64,000 bases of DNA from Candidatus Roseilinea sp. (GTDB lineage: Bacteria; Chloroflexota; Anaerolineae; J036; Brachytrichaceae): contig AP024676.1 in NCBI GenBank assembly GCA_025998955.1, positions 4,462,001 through 4,526,000 on the forward strand, given 5' to 3'. Positions within the stretch are counted from its first letter, which is position 1, and every line of letters starts with the position of its first letter. Made by a program: the position numbers and the translations under genes. Positions 17,250-27,134 of this stretch are shown one piece after another. The notes beneath the pieces are model-generated. The model made no database searches and had not been told where the DNA came from. It saw only the letters and a list, made by a program, of their open reading frames with translations.

Positions 17250-17536
17250 CAAACAAGAACGCCTCTCATCCCGAGGGACGAGAGGCGTTGCTCGTGGTGC
17301 CACCCTGCTTCGGGCGACTTGCTCAGCCGCCCCTTTTGCGCGAACCATCATTCGCTCCGCCTTGTAACGGTGGCGGCTCCGGCGCACCTACTGAGAGCGC
17401 GATGCTGTGCTCCGTTCAGCTTGCAGCTCCCGAGTCCATTCGACCCTCGCTCCACGCACGGCGCTCTCACCCGATATGCGCCGCTCTCTGTGCGCTTCTG
17501 CAAAGGGCTACTTGTCTCGTTCGTTGCTTTTCTTGA
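17250..17536 (-). promoter_or_regulatory. T-box riboswitch leader of trpEG (Trp specifier)
   Basis: On the minus strand, in order: a -10-like TAGAAT (plus 17543-17548); Stem I with AGAGAG and GGTGAGAGC; a specifier loop reading GAA-TGG-ACT (specifier TGG at plus 17436-17438, codon for Trp); the conserved T-box sequence AGGGTGGCACCACG (plus ~17293-17308); and a strong terminator hairpin ending just before trpE. This order is canonical for T-boxes. Uncharged tRNA-Trp would stabilise the antiterminator and switch on anthranilate synthase. The specifier is read by eye from the position of the loop. Confidence 0.85.
17258..17289 (-). terminator. T-box terminator hairpin before trpE
   Basis: Arms AACGCCTCTC and GAGAGGCGTT (10 bp, perfect), extended by an inner TCCC/GGGA pair, followed on the minus strand by CTTGTTTG. 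The T-box sequence lies just 5' of it, as expected for mutually exclusive terminator and antiterminator folds. Confidence 0.8.
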
Positions 17537-17586
17537 TTCTGAATTCTACAGGCTTTGCACGCAAACGCGAATGGTTGTCAGCACGG

Positions 17587-18312
17587 CTACGGATAAGCGC
17601 TACGTGGATGGTCGGCTGACGGTACATTGTGGATCATGCTGTGCGGCAAGTGCGGCGTGGGCAGGCCGAATTCGATGTAGTCGGGATTGTGCCACTCCAG
17701 CAACGTGGACCATCCGTCGGTCGGGGGATCGTCCAGGTAGTTCTGCAGCATGCCGCGCAGCACGAAGCCATTGCGCAGTTGCGTCGTCAACGTACTGTCA
17801 TAGATCAGCCCGGCTTGCACATAGCGCACATACTCGTGGGCTGTCATCACGTGCTTGTAAGCGGCGAAGCCGGGAATCATGCCGCCGATGACTTGACCTT
17901 TCAGATTCATCCGTTTGCACAGCGACTTACGCGCGTCGTGCAGCTTGCGCGCGATGCCGCGGCCGCGATACTCCGGATGCACGCACATGTCCACGCCGTA
18001 GTAATAGTTGCCGCGTGGGTTGTGGTTGGTCAGCCATCCGCCGGCGATGGCATCAATGAATTTGTGATGCCGGAAGTGTTCTTGGTCTATGCGATCGTAG
18101 TAGGTGAGGAAGCCTGCCGTGGTGCCAACGACGCGGCCAGTCTCGCGGTCAATCGCCATGAACTGGCCTTCTGGAAACAGCCGAATATGGTTGGCAAAGT
18201 GCTCCGCTGTGAATTGCTCCTCTTTGGCCAAGGTAGGGTAGCATAGCGGCTGCAGCGCGGCGCACTGTTCGACATACTCGGCCTGGGTGTTGAGAATCAG
18301 GATTTCACTCAA
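17587..18312 (-). CDS. GNAT-family N-acetyltransferase
   Basis: About 241 residues. The acetyl-CoA-binding segment VDMCVHPEYRGRGIARKLHDAR (R/Q-x-x-G-x-G/A loop) identifies a GCN5-related acetyltransferase; FMAIDRETGRVVGTTAGFL is the preceding beta-strand pair. Substrate unknown. TTG 18312 (LSEILILNTQ) is preferred because AAAGGAG ends four bases upstream; a GTG at 18351 would add 13 basic residues and cover that site. It lies upstream of the T-box leader on the same strand and probably forms a separate transcript. Confidence 0.8.
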   Translation of the reverse strand: MSEILILNTQAEYVEQCAALQPLCYPTLAKEEQFTAEHFANHIRLFPEGQFMAIDRETGRVVGTTAGFLTYYDRIDQEHFRHHKFIDAIAGGWLTNHNPRGNYYYGVDMCVHPEYRGRGIARKLHDARKSLCKRMNLKGQVIGGMIPGFAAYKHVMTAHEYVRYVQAGLIYDSTLTTQLRNGFVLRGMLQNYLDDPPTDGWSTLLEWHNPDYIEFGLPTPHLPHSMIHNVPSADHPRSAYP

Positions 18313-18467
18313 GATGCTCCTTTTGTTGCGTAATCGCAACCCAATGTTCACTTCCCAAGCAAGCTGGTAGCCTAATATACCGCAAGGCTTAAAAAAGCCT
18401 TAAATCATGCAGGGGGTGGGACGCGCGGCCGGATGCTGTTTGATCTGATACACGCGCTGCGAGAAAT

Positions 18468-18504
18468 AAAAGTGCACGGCAGGTCAGAACCCGCCGTGCA
18501 CTTT
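18468..18504 (-). terminator. Rho-independent terminator of the fasciclin gene
   Basis: A 12-bp stem AAAGTGCACGGC/GCCGTGCACTTT with a 12-nt loop, 22 bp after the fasciclin stop codon, followed on the minus strand by TATTTCTC. Confidence 0.8.
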
Positions 18505-18525
18505 GTTTCGAGCGGAAGCCGATCT

Positions 18526-19878
18526 TTAGGGGATCAGCACTGTGTCAATGACGTGAATCACACCGTTGCGCGCGAGCACGTCGGTTGCCGCTACCGTCGC
18601 GTTACCGACCATCACTTTGCCGTCCTCGATCATGATGGGCAGCGACTTGCCGGCCAGCGTGCGCGCAGCCTTGAGCTTGGCCACCGTGCTGCTGTCGTTG
18701 TTGCCGCGCACGATGTGGTATAGGAGGATGTTGCGCAGCTTCTGCTTATTCTCCGGCTTCAGCAACTCTTCCACTGTTCCCGGTGGCAGCTTGGCGAATG
18801 CCTCATCGGTCGGCGCAAACACCGTGAGCGGACCACGACCGGTGAGTTCGCGCTCCAAACCGGCGGCCTTCACCGCTGCCAGCAGCGTGTTGAACGAGCC
18901 GGCACTTTCGGCCACTGCCGCGATGTTGCCGGGCGGCAAGATCACTTGGTCAATCACGTGGATCACGCCGTTGCTAGCTTCGATGTCGGTGGCGACGATG
19001 TTGGCGCCGTTGATCGTAACGCCGTCGTCGGCGACCTTCACCAGTGTGCGCACGCCGTTGGCCATGCCGATCCCGCTGTGCTTGACGACTTGGGATGCAG
19101 GCAATTTGCCTCGGGCGACGTGGTAGAGCAGGATGTCGCGCAACTGCTGCTTGTTCTCCGGCTTCAGCAGCTCCTCGACCGTGCCCGCCGGCAGCTTGGC
19201 GAATGCCTCATCGGTCGGTGCGAACACCGTCCAGCGGCCGGTCTTGAGCGTGTTGGCCAGGCCGGCCGCTTCCACCGCCGCGACCAGCGTCTTGAAGTTG
19301 CCCGCGCCGATGGCCGTGTCCACGATATTCGGCAAGCGCTGCATTGCGGCACCCGTGGGTGGCAGGACGGGTTTGGCCGGCGGCAGGATCACCGTGTCAA
19401 TCACGTGGATCACGCCGTTGCTGGCTACGATGTCCGTAGTGACGACGTTGGCGTTCTCAATCATCACCTTGCCGTCCATCACCGTGATCTTTGCCTTCGC
19501 GCCGTTGACCGTCGTCACTTCGCTGAGCTTCACCACGTCGGCGGCTTTCACCGCACCGGCTACGACGTGGAAGGTCAGGATGTCGATCAATTGCTGCTTG
19601 TTCTCCGGCTTCAGCAGCGAATCGAGCGTGCCCGCCGGCAGCTTGGCGAACGCCTCGTCAGTCGGCGCGAACACCGTGAATGGGCCTGGGCCTTTCAACG
19701 TCTCGACCAGGCCGGCAGCTTGCACTGCCGCGACCAGCGTCTTGAAGCTGCCCGCACCGATTGCGGTGTCAACGATATCCTTCGCCTGCGCAGAGGCGCT
19801 CAAGGTCGGAAGGCCCATCGAACCAACGGCAATAGCGCCGGCGAGGGCCGCTTTGAGAAACTGGCGTCTGTTCATCAT
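18526..19878 (-). CDS. Triple fasciclin (FAS1) domain protein with Tat signal
   Basis: A 450-residue exported protein. Residues 1-31 are a twin-arginine signal ([15 protein letters not shown]...ASAQA). Three FAS1 domains follow (~32-165, ~185-315, ~318-450), each with the paired motifs [14 protein letters not shown] and [10 protein letters not shown]. They are so alike that recent internal duplication is likely. FAS1 domains mediate adhesion or extracellular matrix contacts. AGAGGAGAGG precedes the start; the 275-bp upstream gap to fmt holds no gene and probably the promoter. Tat export is unusual for FAS1 proteins, which often use Sec. Confidence 0.92.
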   Translation of the reverse strand: MMNRRQFLKAALAGAIAVGSMGLPTLSASAQAKDIVDTAIGAGSFKTLVAAVQAAGLVETLKGPGPFTVFAPTDEAFAKLPAGTLDSLLKPENKQQLIDILTFHVVAGAVKAADVVKLSEVTTVNGAKAKITVMDGKVMIENANVVTTDIVASNGVIHVIDTVILPPAKPVLPPTGAAMQRLPNIVDTAIGAGNFKTLVAAVEAAGLANTLKTGRWTVFAPTDEAFAKLPAGTVEELLKPENKQQLRDILLYHVARGKLPASQVVKHSGIGMANGVRTLVKVADDGVTINGANIVATDIEASNGVIHVIDQVILPPGNIAAVAESAGSFNTLLAAVKAAGLERELTGRGPLTVFAPTDEAFAKLPPGTVEELLKPENKQKLRNILLYHIVRGNNDSSTVAKLKAARTLAGKSLPIMIEDGKVMVGNATVAATDVLARNGVIHVIDTVLIP

Positions 19879-20153
19879 CTTTAAACCTCTCCTCTTGAAC
19901 TTCTTCGAAATTCCTTTCTCGGAGTCTTTGTTGCAACATCGCTCCTAGAGCGACGCGGTCAACCACATTCCGGTGTTGCGTGCCGTCCGATTCAAACATC
20001 ACCATGATCGGCACACCCGTATAACGATGTGGTCGAGCGCTTACATGAGCTGTAGGCTGAGAGTTCGATAAATATTCGCAGTGAAATGAATGTGAAAACC
20101 GGTGCAGCACGTAAAGATTGAAGGGTGCGACCGTTTCCCGCCGTCGCCCCCGG

Positions 20154-21095
20154 CTATCCCCCCAGCACGCTGCCGGCCAGATTGGGGTGGCCGCGCGCGA
20201 AGGCGTCCGCATCCATCGCGCGCTTGCCTTCGAGTTGCACCTCGATCAAGCGCAACATCCCCCCATCGCCGCACTGCACATAGACGTGATTGCGATCAAT
20301 GAGCACGGCGCCGTTGGGCAACTTGTTCTTGTGTTCGAAAGTGGCGAGTTCGGCGCGCAGTACTTTCAGTTGTCGTCCCTGCCACGTGGTGAACGCCGAA
20401 GGCCAGGGCGACATCGCGCGCACGTGCCGTTCGAGCGCTGTTGCGCTTTGCGACCAATCCAGCTTGCCGTCTTCCTTCTTCAAGCGCCCTGCCAGCGTGA
20501 CGAGCGACTCGTCTTGCTTCTTGGGCGTGATCTCGCCGGCCAACCACTTCGGCAGCGTCTCGATTAGCAGTTCTGCGCCGATGCGCGCCAGGCGATCGGT
20601 GAGCGAGCCGGTTGTGTCGTCCGGGCGGATGGGTTCTTCGCGCTGCGAGAGAATCGGTCCGGAGTCCAGCCCGGCTTCCATCAGCATGATGGTGACACCA
20701 GTGATGGCGTCGCCGGCGGCGATGGCCGCGCTCACAGGCGACGCGCCGCGCCAGCGCGGCAGCAGCGACGCATGGACGTTGAGGCAGTGATGCTTGGGCA
20801 GGTCGAGCACGTTCTGGCGCAGAATCTGCCCGAAAGCGGCTACGACGATGACCTCCGGCTCGAGCGCGCGCAGCGCCTCGACGACCTCGGAGGGCTTGAG
20901 CGATGCCGGCTGGAGGACGTTGAGCCCGTGCTGCTGTGCCAGCATCTTGACCGGCGAGGGTTTGAGTTGCCGGCCACGGCCGGCGGGTGCATCCGGCTGG
21001 GTGACGACGGCGGCGATCTCGTACTTCGCCTCGATGAGGGCAGCCAGCGATGGCACGGCAAAGGCCGGCGTGCCCATGAAGATCACTCTGGTCAT
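20154..21095 (-). CDS. fmt: Methionyl-tRNA formyltransferase
   Basis: A 313-residue protein with the formyltransferase core: MGTPAFAVPSL at the start, the 10-formyl-THF motif NVHASLLPRWRGASPV (catalytic Asn/His ~108-110) and GVTIMLMEAGLDSGPIL with the catalytic Asp, then a C-terminal OB-like domain (~205-313). It formylates initiator Met-tRNA. Divergent from the DUF4058 gene, with 48 bp between starts. No def or priA neighbour is seen here, unlike many bacteria. Confidence 0.93.
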   Translation of the reverse strand: MTRVIFMGTPAFAVPSLAALIEAKYEIAAVVTQPDAPAGRGRQLKPSPVKMLAQQHGLNVLQPASLKPSEVVEALRALEPEVIVVAAFGQILRQNVLDLPKHHCLNVHASLLPRWRGASPVSAAIAAGDAITGVTIMLMEAGLDSGPILSQREEPIRPDDTTGSLTDRLARIGAELLIETLPKWLAGEITPKKQDESLVTLAGRLKKEDGKLDWSQSATALERHVRAMSPWPSAFTTWQGRQLKVLRAELATFEHKNKLPNGAVLIDRNHVYVQCGDGGMLRLIEVQLEGKRAMDADAFARGHPNLAGSVLGG

Positions 21096-21129
21096 AGCCG
21101 CCTATTTCACCACAACCGGCGCACGAACC

Positions 21130-21135
21130 TATAAT
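21130..21135 (+). promoter_or_regulatory. -10 box placing a leaderless start at the DUF4058 gene
   Basis: A perfect TATAAT ends eight bases before the ATG at 21144, so transcription would begin at or next to the start codon. No Shine-Dalgarno is possible. Eleven other genes in the window show the same layout. Confidence 0.55.
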
Positions 21136-21143
21136 CGCCACAA

Positions 21144-21947
21144 ATGCCCAGCCTGTTCCCCGGCATGGATCCGTATTTGGAGTCGGCCGTTTACTGGCGT
21201 GACTTGCACACATGCCTCATCACGCACATTCGTGCTGCGTTACAGCCACTGCTGAGACCGCATTACAACGCGCGCATCGAGGAACGGCTATATGTGACGT
21301 CGTCGCGCTGCAGCATCTATGCCGATGTGAGCGTGCATCGCCTGCAAACGCGCGAAGCGCCGGCAGCCTATGCGACGGCGGAAGCGCGGCCGGCTGAGCC
21401 CACAGATCAGCCGATCGCTCGCCCGTGGATCGTCTCGTTGGATGACGAGCCGCCGACGCAGACCTATATCGAGATCATCCGGGTGGATTCGCGCGAGGTA
21501 GTGACGGTCATCGAGGTGCTCAGCCCGGCGAACAAAGCGCTGGGGGATGGCGCCGAGGAATATGCGCGCAAGCGTCGAGAATTGCTGGGCAGCCAGGTCA
21601 ACTTGGTGGAGATTGATTTGCTGTCGCAGGGCGTCCGGCCGTTCCCGCAGCCTGCGGAATGCGACGCCGGGCGCTGTCGCTACATGATCGGCGTCAGCCG
21701 CGCGACCGATCGCAGCCGGTATGAGCTCTACCCGATCGCACTGACGGAGGCGTTGCAGCGCTTCGGAGTGCCGTTGCGCCCACCGGATCCGGACGCGCCG
21801 CTCGACTTGCAAGCCGTCTTCAGCCGTTGCTACGACGAAGGCGTCTACGGCGACCTAGTTGACTACACTCAACCGCCGAATGTTGTGCTGACCGAGCACG
21901 AGCGATACTTTATCAACCAGCGCCTGCCAACCTTGCAATCCGAATAG
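21144..21947 (+). CDS. DUF4058 family protein
   Basis: A 267-residue protein with the DUF4058 hallmark N-terminus MPSLFPGMDPYLE and a PD-(D/E)xK-nuclease-like core segment, YIEIIRVDSREVVTVIEVLSPANK. The family is abundant in Chloroflexota and Cyanobacteria and has no established function; it is often expanded together with Uma2 proteins, two of which occur in this window. The start is fixed by a TATAAT eight bases upstream. Convergent with the ABC permease gene. Confidence 0.85.
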   Translation: MPSLFPGMDPYLESAVYWRDLHTCLITHIRAALQPLLRPHYNARIEERLYVTSSRCSIYADVSVHRLQTREAPAAYATAEARPAEPTDQPIARPWIVSLDDEPPTQTYIEIIRVDSREVVTVIEVLSPANKALGDGAEEYARKRRELLGSQVNLVEIDLLSQGVRPFPQPAECDAGRCRYMIGVSRATDRSRYELYPIALTEALQRFGVPLRPPDPDAPLDLQAVFSRCYDEGVYGDLVDYTQPPNVVLTEHERYFINQRLPTLQSE

Positions 21948-21954
21948 CTATCCT

Positions 21955-21980
21955 TCAACTCCCGACTCCCGACTCCCACC
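21955..21980. repeat. Short ACTCCCG heptamer run between convergent genes
   Basis: Units ACTCCCG-ACTCCCG-ACTCCCA in the 43-bp gap between the DUF4058 gene and the permease gene. Same 7-bp periodicity as the other arrays in this window. Confidence 0.5.
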
Positions 21981-21990
21981 TTCTGATCCC

Positions 21991-22947
21991 TCACCCCTTG
22001 ACCGCGCCTTCGGTCATCGCCCGGAAGAACGTCTTGCGCGTGAACAGGAAGAGGATGACCACGGGCGCGGCGATCAGCACACAGGCTGCCGCGACCACCT
22101 GGTAGTTGATGATGTTCTGGCTGAGGAAGTCGTACATTCCGAACATCACCGTGCGCAAGTCGCGCTTGTTGATCAGCAGGTAGCCGGCGATGAACTCGTT
22201 CCACACGTTGACGAAGCACAGCAGGAAGGCCGCCAGCAAACCGGGCATCGCCAGCGGCACGACGATGCGCCACAATGCGCCGATCGGCGTGCAGCCGTCA
22301 ATGAACGCCGCTTCTTCCAGCTCGCGCGGGATGGTATCGAAGAAGCCTTTGACGATCCATACGCTGAACGGCAGCTGGAAGCCGACGTAGACCGCGATGA
22401 TGAACATGCGCTCGTCGTAGCCGGGGATGCCGGCCTTGCGCAAATCCACCGCCATTTGATACAGTGCCAGCAGGTTCGTCAACAAGGGGATGCCGGTGAT
22501 GGCGAGGATGGCGACCATGAGCGCCCGCCGGCCGCGAAAGCGATAGCGCGAGAACGCATAGCCGGCAAACCCGGACAGCACGAACACCAGCCCCGACGAG
22601 ACCAGGGCATAGAGTAACGTGTTCGGCACGTAGGTGCTGAACATGCGGCCGGTCAGGCTGAAGCCCAGGAGAGAATTCGGATCGGGGCGCGGTGCGATCA
22701 CCCGCTCATAGCCCTCAACGACAAAGCGGCATTCCGAGAGGCGGAACTGGCCGTCCGGCCCGTCGCATGGGAAGAGCACCGGCGGCCTGCGCAGTACGTC
22801 CTGCTCGCGCTTGAATGACGTGCTCAGCGTGAGCGCGATCGGCAGCATCAACAGCGCGACGATGAGGATCATGGCGCCGTTGGTCAGCCATGGCTGCAGC
22901 CGCTTGCGCGTTGCGTAGTCCTGAGAAGAAGGCAGGCTGGCTTGCAT
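21991..22947 (-). CDS. Sugar ABC transporter permease (MalG type)
   Basis: A 318-residue inner-membrane permease with about six membrane segments. The EAA loop (EEAAFIDGCTPIGALWRIVVPLAMPG) contacts the ATPase, and a periplasmic insert follows the first segment. This is the CUT1 MalG-like subunit. Its start overlaps the upstream permease stop by one base, so the two are coupled. No ATP-binding subunit gene is present in the cluster, so a shared MsmK/UgpC-type ATPase encoded elsewhere is probable. Confidence 0.92.
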   Translation of the reverse strand: MQASLPSSQDYATRKRLQPWLTNGAMILIVALLMLPIALTLSTSFKREQDVLRRPPVLFPCDGPDGQFRLSECRFVVEGYERVIAPRPDPNSLLGFSLTGRMFSTYVPNTLLYALVSSGLVFVLSGFAGYAFSRYRFRGRRALMVAILAITGIPLLTNLLALYQMAVDLRKAGIPGYDERMFIIAVYVGFQLPFSVWIVKGFFDTIPRELEEAAFIDGCTPIGALWRIVVPLAMPGLLAAFLLCFVNVWNEFIAGYLLINKRDLRTVMFGMYDFLSQNIINYQVVAAACVLIAAPVVILFLFTRKTFFRAMTEGAVKG

Positions 22948-23924
22948 CAGGCGAGGCGCTCCTCCGAGCGCGAGAAGCGTAGGGTAAGCACGATCAACGT
23001 CAGATTGATCACAGCGATGAACACTGACAAGGCCGCGGCTCGTCCGAATTCCAGCCGGCTAAAGCCAATGGTGTAAAGCAGGAAGCTCAGCACCTCGGTC
23101 GCCGTGCCCGGTCCGCCGCGGGTCAGGGTGAACACCAGGCCGATGCCGTTCATGCCGCCCAGGATCAGGCTGAACAGCGCGACGACCAACGTGGGCAGGA
23201 TCAGCGGCAGGGTGATGAAGCGCAGCGCCTGCGCGCCAGACGCGCCGTCAATGCGCGCGCTCTCGATGATCTCCTGGGGCACGGTTTTGAGCGCGGCCAA
23301 GATAAGCAGAGTGACGAACGGCAGGGCGCGCCATGCCGTAGCCAGGATTAGGTAATACATAGCCGGCGCCGGCGGAAATGGAAAGCCGGGAATCCACGGC
23401 CGCGGCGCAGGGTCGGATGGAATGGACAGGCCGTTCGGCGGGAACAGGGTCGGGTTCGACAGAATGGGTGAGAGTAGGCCGTAGTCCGGCACCACCAGCA
23501 GGCCGAACACTAGGCCGGCGATCACGTCGGCGATCACCCACGGGATGAAGATCAGCGAAATGTAGACGCCTGAGAGCTTGAGCTTGCGATTGAGCAGCAG
23601 CGCGATGACCAGTGACGCGATCATGGTCACCACGATGTAGCCAACTAGGAACACCGCTGTATGACCGATGCTCTCCCGAAATGCAGCACTGCCGAACACG
23701 CGCTCGAAGTTGCGCAGTCCAACGAAGTTCCAGGCCGCTCCCTGGCGCTCCTGGAAGCTGAGCCAGATGGAGTAGAAGCCGGGATAGAACTGAATGGCCG
23801 CGAGGATGAGCAGCGTGGGCAGCAACAACCAGAAGGGGAGCGTCTGGTTGAAGAAGCCACCCTGCCGGATCCGCCTGCTTGCGGTTTGGGTGGGTGTGCT
23901 CGCGGTTTGTGCCTGTGTCGCCAT
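22947..23924 (-). CDS. Sugar ABC transporter permease (MalF type)
   Basis: A 325-residue permease with six predicted membrane segments and the EAA-like loop ESARIDGASGAQALRFITLPLILP. CUT1-family partner of the downstream permease. ATG 23924 is chosen over the GTG just before it. It lies 75 bp after the binding-protein gene, with a strong stem-loop (23939-23979) in the spacer. The imported sugar is not deducible; no enzymes are adjacent. Confidence 0.92.
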   Translation of the reverse strand: MATQAQTASTPTQTASRRIRQGGFFNQTLPFWLLLPTLLILAAIQFYPGFYSIWLSFQERQGAAWNFVGLRNFERVFGSAAFRESIGHTAVFLVGYIVVTMIASLVIALLLNRKLKLSGVYISLIFIPWVIADVIAGLVFGLLVVPDYGLLSPILSNPTLFPPNGLSIPSDPAPRPWIPGFPFPPAPAMYYLILATAWRALPFVTLLILAALKTVPQEIIESARIDGASGAQALRFITLPLILPTLVVALFSLILGGMNGIGLVFTLTRGGPGTATEVLSFLLYTIGFSRLEFGRAAALSVFIAVINLTLIVLTLRFSRSEERLA

Positions 23925-23938
23925 CACGAAGATAAGCA

Positions 23939-23979
23939 GGTGCGCAGGGAGAGTCTATGTTGCCGCCTCCCTGCGCACC
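23939..23979 (-). promoter_or_regulatory. Intercistronic stem-loop between binding protein and permease genes
   Basis: A perfect 13-bp stem (GGTGCGCAGGGAG/CTCCCTGCGCACC) with a 15-nt loop, not followed by a U-run in the direction of transcription. Such stems between binding-protein and permease cistrons typically attenuate read-through or protect the upstream mRNA, allowing excess binding protein. Here this is inferred from position. Confidence 0.65.
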
Positions 23980-23999
23980 AGGTTCAGAAGCATAAAGGG

Positions 24000-25445
<1,446 letters not shown>

Positions 25446-25770
25446 TCGTAGCTTTCTCCTCTCAATCACAGAAACTCAAACTTAGCTCCAAAAGATGATG
25501 CGAGATCACTGCGATGTGCAATGAAGCGCGCAACACGGAAAAACAGATTTGACGGATGTACGAATGGGCGAATTTCACCTCCTCGCAGAAGACTCGATCG
25601 TGAAATTTGGCAGGCATCGGACGGTCCTCGACAGAGAGGGGTGCCAATGCATGACCTGATGTTGAGCATGCAGTCTATCACAAACGCCTCAGAGTGCATA
25701 CGGGGCTTCCTCACACGCATGGCGCGGCTGCCTGCTCCGGCCGTGCGTCCGGCAAACGCGCGATGTGCTC
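25446..25770. other. Gene-free region upstream of the binding-protein gene
   Basis: About 325 bp with no convincing gene on either strand. It must hold the promoter of the ABC importer (minus strand); no clear -35/-10 pair or operator palindrome was recognised. Confidence 0.5.
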
Positions 25771-25967
25771 ACGCGTCCGGGTGCATTCGCCACAATGGGG
25801 GGCAGACGTAGCAAACCCGCCCTGGCGTAAACGCCTGGGCTGAAAGGGGCGGGATGCGTGCGGCTGGCCCATACGCTCAGCGCTGGGATTGATCCCAGCG
25901 CGACTGAAGCGAATACCGCTGCTAGCCAGTCCGCGCTCCCCCCATTTTGAAATGCACCCACGCGTCC
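25771..25967. mobile_element. MITE-like element (full copy) with 8-bp target duplication
   Basis: The element occupies 25779-25959 (181 bp). Its ends are GGGTGCATT and AATGCACCC (perfect 9-bp terminal inverted repeats), extended after a short mismatch by AATGGGGGG/CCCCCCATT. It is flanked by identical ACGCGTCC at 25771-25778 and 25960-25967. Inside are two palindromic segments (around GGCGTAAACGCC, and GCGCTGGGATTGATCCCAGCGC). It has no coding capacity. A second full copy lies inverted at 59266-59442 and a truncated one at 47167-47283. The trans-acting transposase is not in this window. Confidence 0.85.
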
Positions 25968-26000
25968 TGCCGTGAAAGCGGGCATGCTAGAATCTTGCAA

Positions 26001-27122
26001 ATGCCGTCTGAGTTGGCTCAGCGCATTCGCGATGCGCGCACCGCCCGCGAGATCACCCTCGACGAAGCCGAGCGCGTGACCAAAATCCGGCGCAAGTATC
26101 TGGAGGCGATCGAAGCGGGCGACTTTGCGCAGCTTCCCGACGGTCCTCCAGGGCGGGGATTCGTCAAAAACTACGCGCGCTACCTCGGCCTCGATCCCGA
26201 AGCCGCGATCAAACTCTTCGAGGCGGAAGTGGGCGTGCCGGTGCTCATGTTGCGGGACCCCGCCCCGCCCCCGCCGGTGCGCCAGAAGCAGGTATCCAGA
26301 CTGACTCAGGTTGCGCTGCCTGAGCCTCGTCCGGCCGGTGCAGCGCATGAGAGCACGACGGCGAAACATGCGACGGCAGAAGGTGTCAGCGGCTCGCTGC
26401 AGCAGGCCGTGGTGCGCCGCGACGGCACCACAGGCAAAGCCGTCGTCATGACCGTCACGCGTCCCTTGCGCGCGAGTGGCTCTTCCTTCCGGTTGAGGGA
26501 CATCCGCGGGCCGTTCACCGAATACGACCCGAACATGATGAGCGCACGCGGACCCAAGCCACCGTTCAGCGCCATGCCTCGGCCGTCCTGGATCGAGCGC
26601 TACCTGCCCTACGGGCTGGGCGCTGTGGTGATCGCCGGTGCTTTGGCGTTCTTTGCCCTGGTCGTTGTGCCGGCGACAGGGGAGTGGATCAGCTCGATCC
26701 TCCCGCCCCAAACACAGGCCGCGACGGCCGACGAACCGGAGTTCGTGCCGCAAGTAACGATCTTCGCGCCGCAGCCGACGGGCGCGCCGGTTGCTGCGGA
26801 TCAACCCGCGTCGGCCGGCGCGCTGCCGGCCAACGAAGCGGCCGAACCCATCCCCCCGGCTCAGCCCACCCCCGTCAACGGCTTACAGCTCGCCCTCGAC
26901 GCGCGCGAGCGCGCTTGGGTGCGGGTGAAGGTGGACGGCAACGTTGTGTTCGAGGGCATCCCGCCCATCGGCCCTGGCATCCCCTTCAGCGCCAATCAGA
27001 ATATCCAGGTCGAGACCGGCAATGCCGGCGCGTTCGACATCATCCTCAATAACGTTCGCCTCGGCCCCCTCGGTGCGCGCAACGAGACGGTGGTCAAGAC
27101 GTGGAGCGCGGGCACTCCGTAG
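26001..27122 (+). CDS. RodZ-like membrane protein with N-terminal helix-turn-helix
   Basis: A 373-residue protein: a Cro/C1-like HTH of the RodZ type (1-75, LAQRIRDARTAREITLDEAERVTKI...GRGFVKNYARYLGL), a Pro-rich linker, one membrane segment (~204-224, GAVVIAGALAFFALVVV), and a C-terminal DUF4115-like beta domain (LALDARERAWVRVKVDGNVVFEG). RodZ links MreB to the cell envelope. ATG 26001 is set by a TAGAAT seven bases upstream; longer frames would run into the MITE. rimO follows 12 bp later. Confidence 0.85.
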   Translation: MPSELAQRIRDARTAREITLDEAERVTKIRRKYLEAIEAGDFAQLPDGPPGRGFVKNYARYLGLDPEAAIKLFEAEVGVPVLMLRDPAPPPPVRQKQVSRLTQVALPEPRPAGAAHESTTAKHATAEGVSGSLQQAVVRRDGTTGKAVVMTVTRPLRASGSSFRLRDIRGPFTEYDPNMMSARGPKPPFSAMPRPSWIERYLPYGLGAVVIAGALAFFALVVVPATGEWISSILPPQTQAATADEPEFVPQVTIFAPQPTGAPVAADQPASAGALPANEAAEPIPPAQPTPVNGLQLALDARERAWVRVKVDGNVVFEGIPPIGPGIPFSANQNIQVETGNAGAFDIILNNVRLGPLGARNETVVKTWSAGTP

Positions 27123-27134
27123 GTCGTCCTTAGC

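Noticed and set aside
19769-20047. Minus-strand open frame upstream of and into the fasciclin gene with plausible-looking composition (MVMFESDGTQHR...)
   Set aside because: No family recognised; it covers the fasciclin ribosome site and runs out of frame into that gene.
25947-26000. 18-residue N-terminal extension of the RodZ-like protein
   Set aside because: It would start inside the MITE end; a -10 box directly before ATG 26001 and family alignment favour the shorter form.
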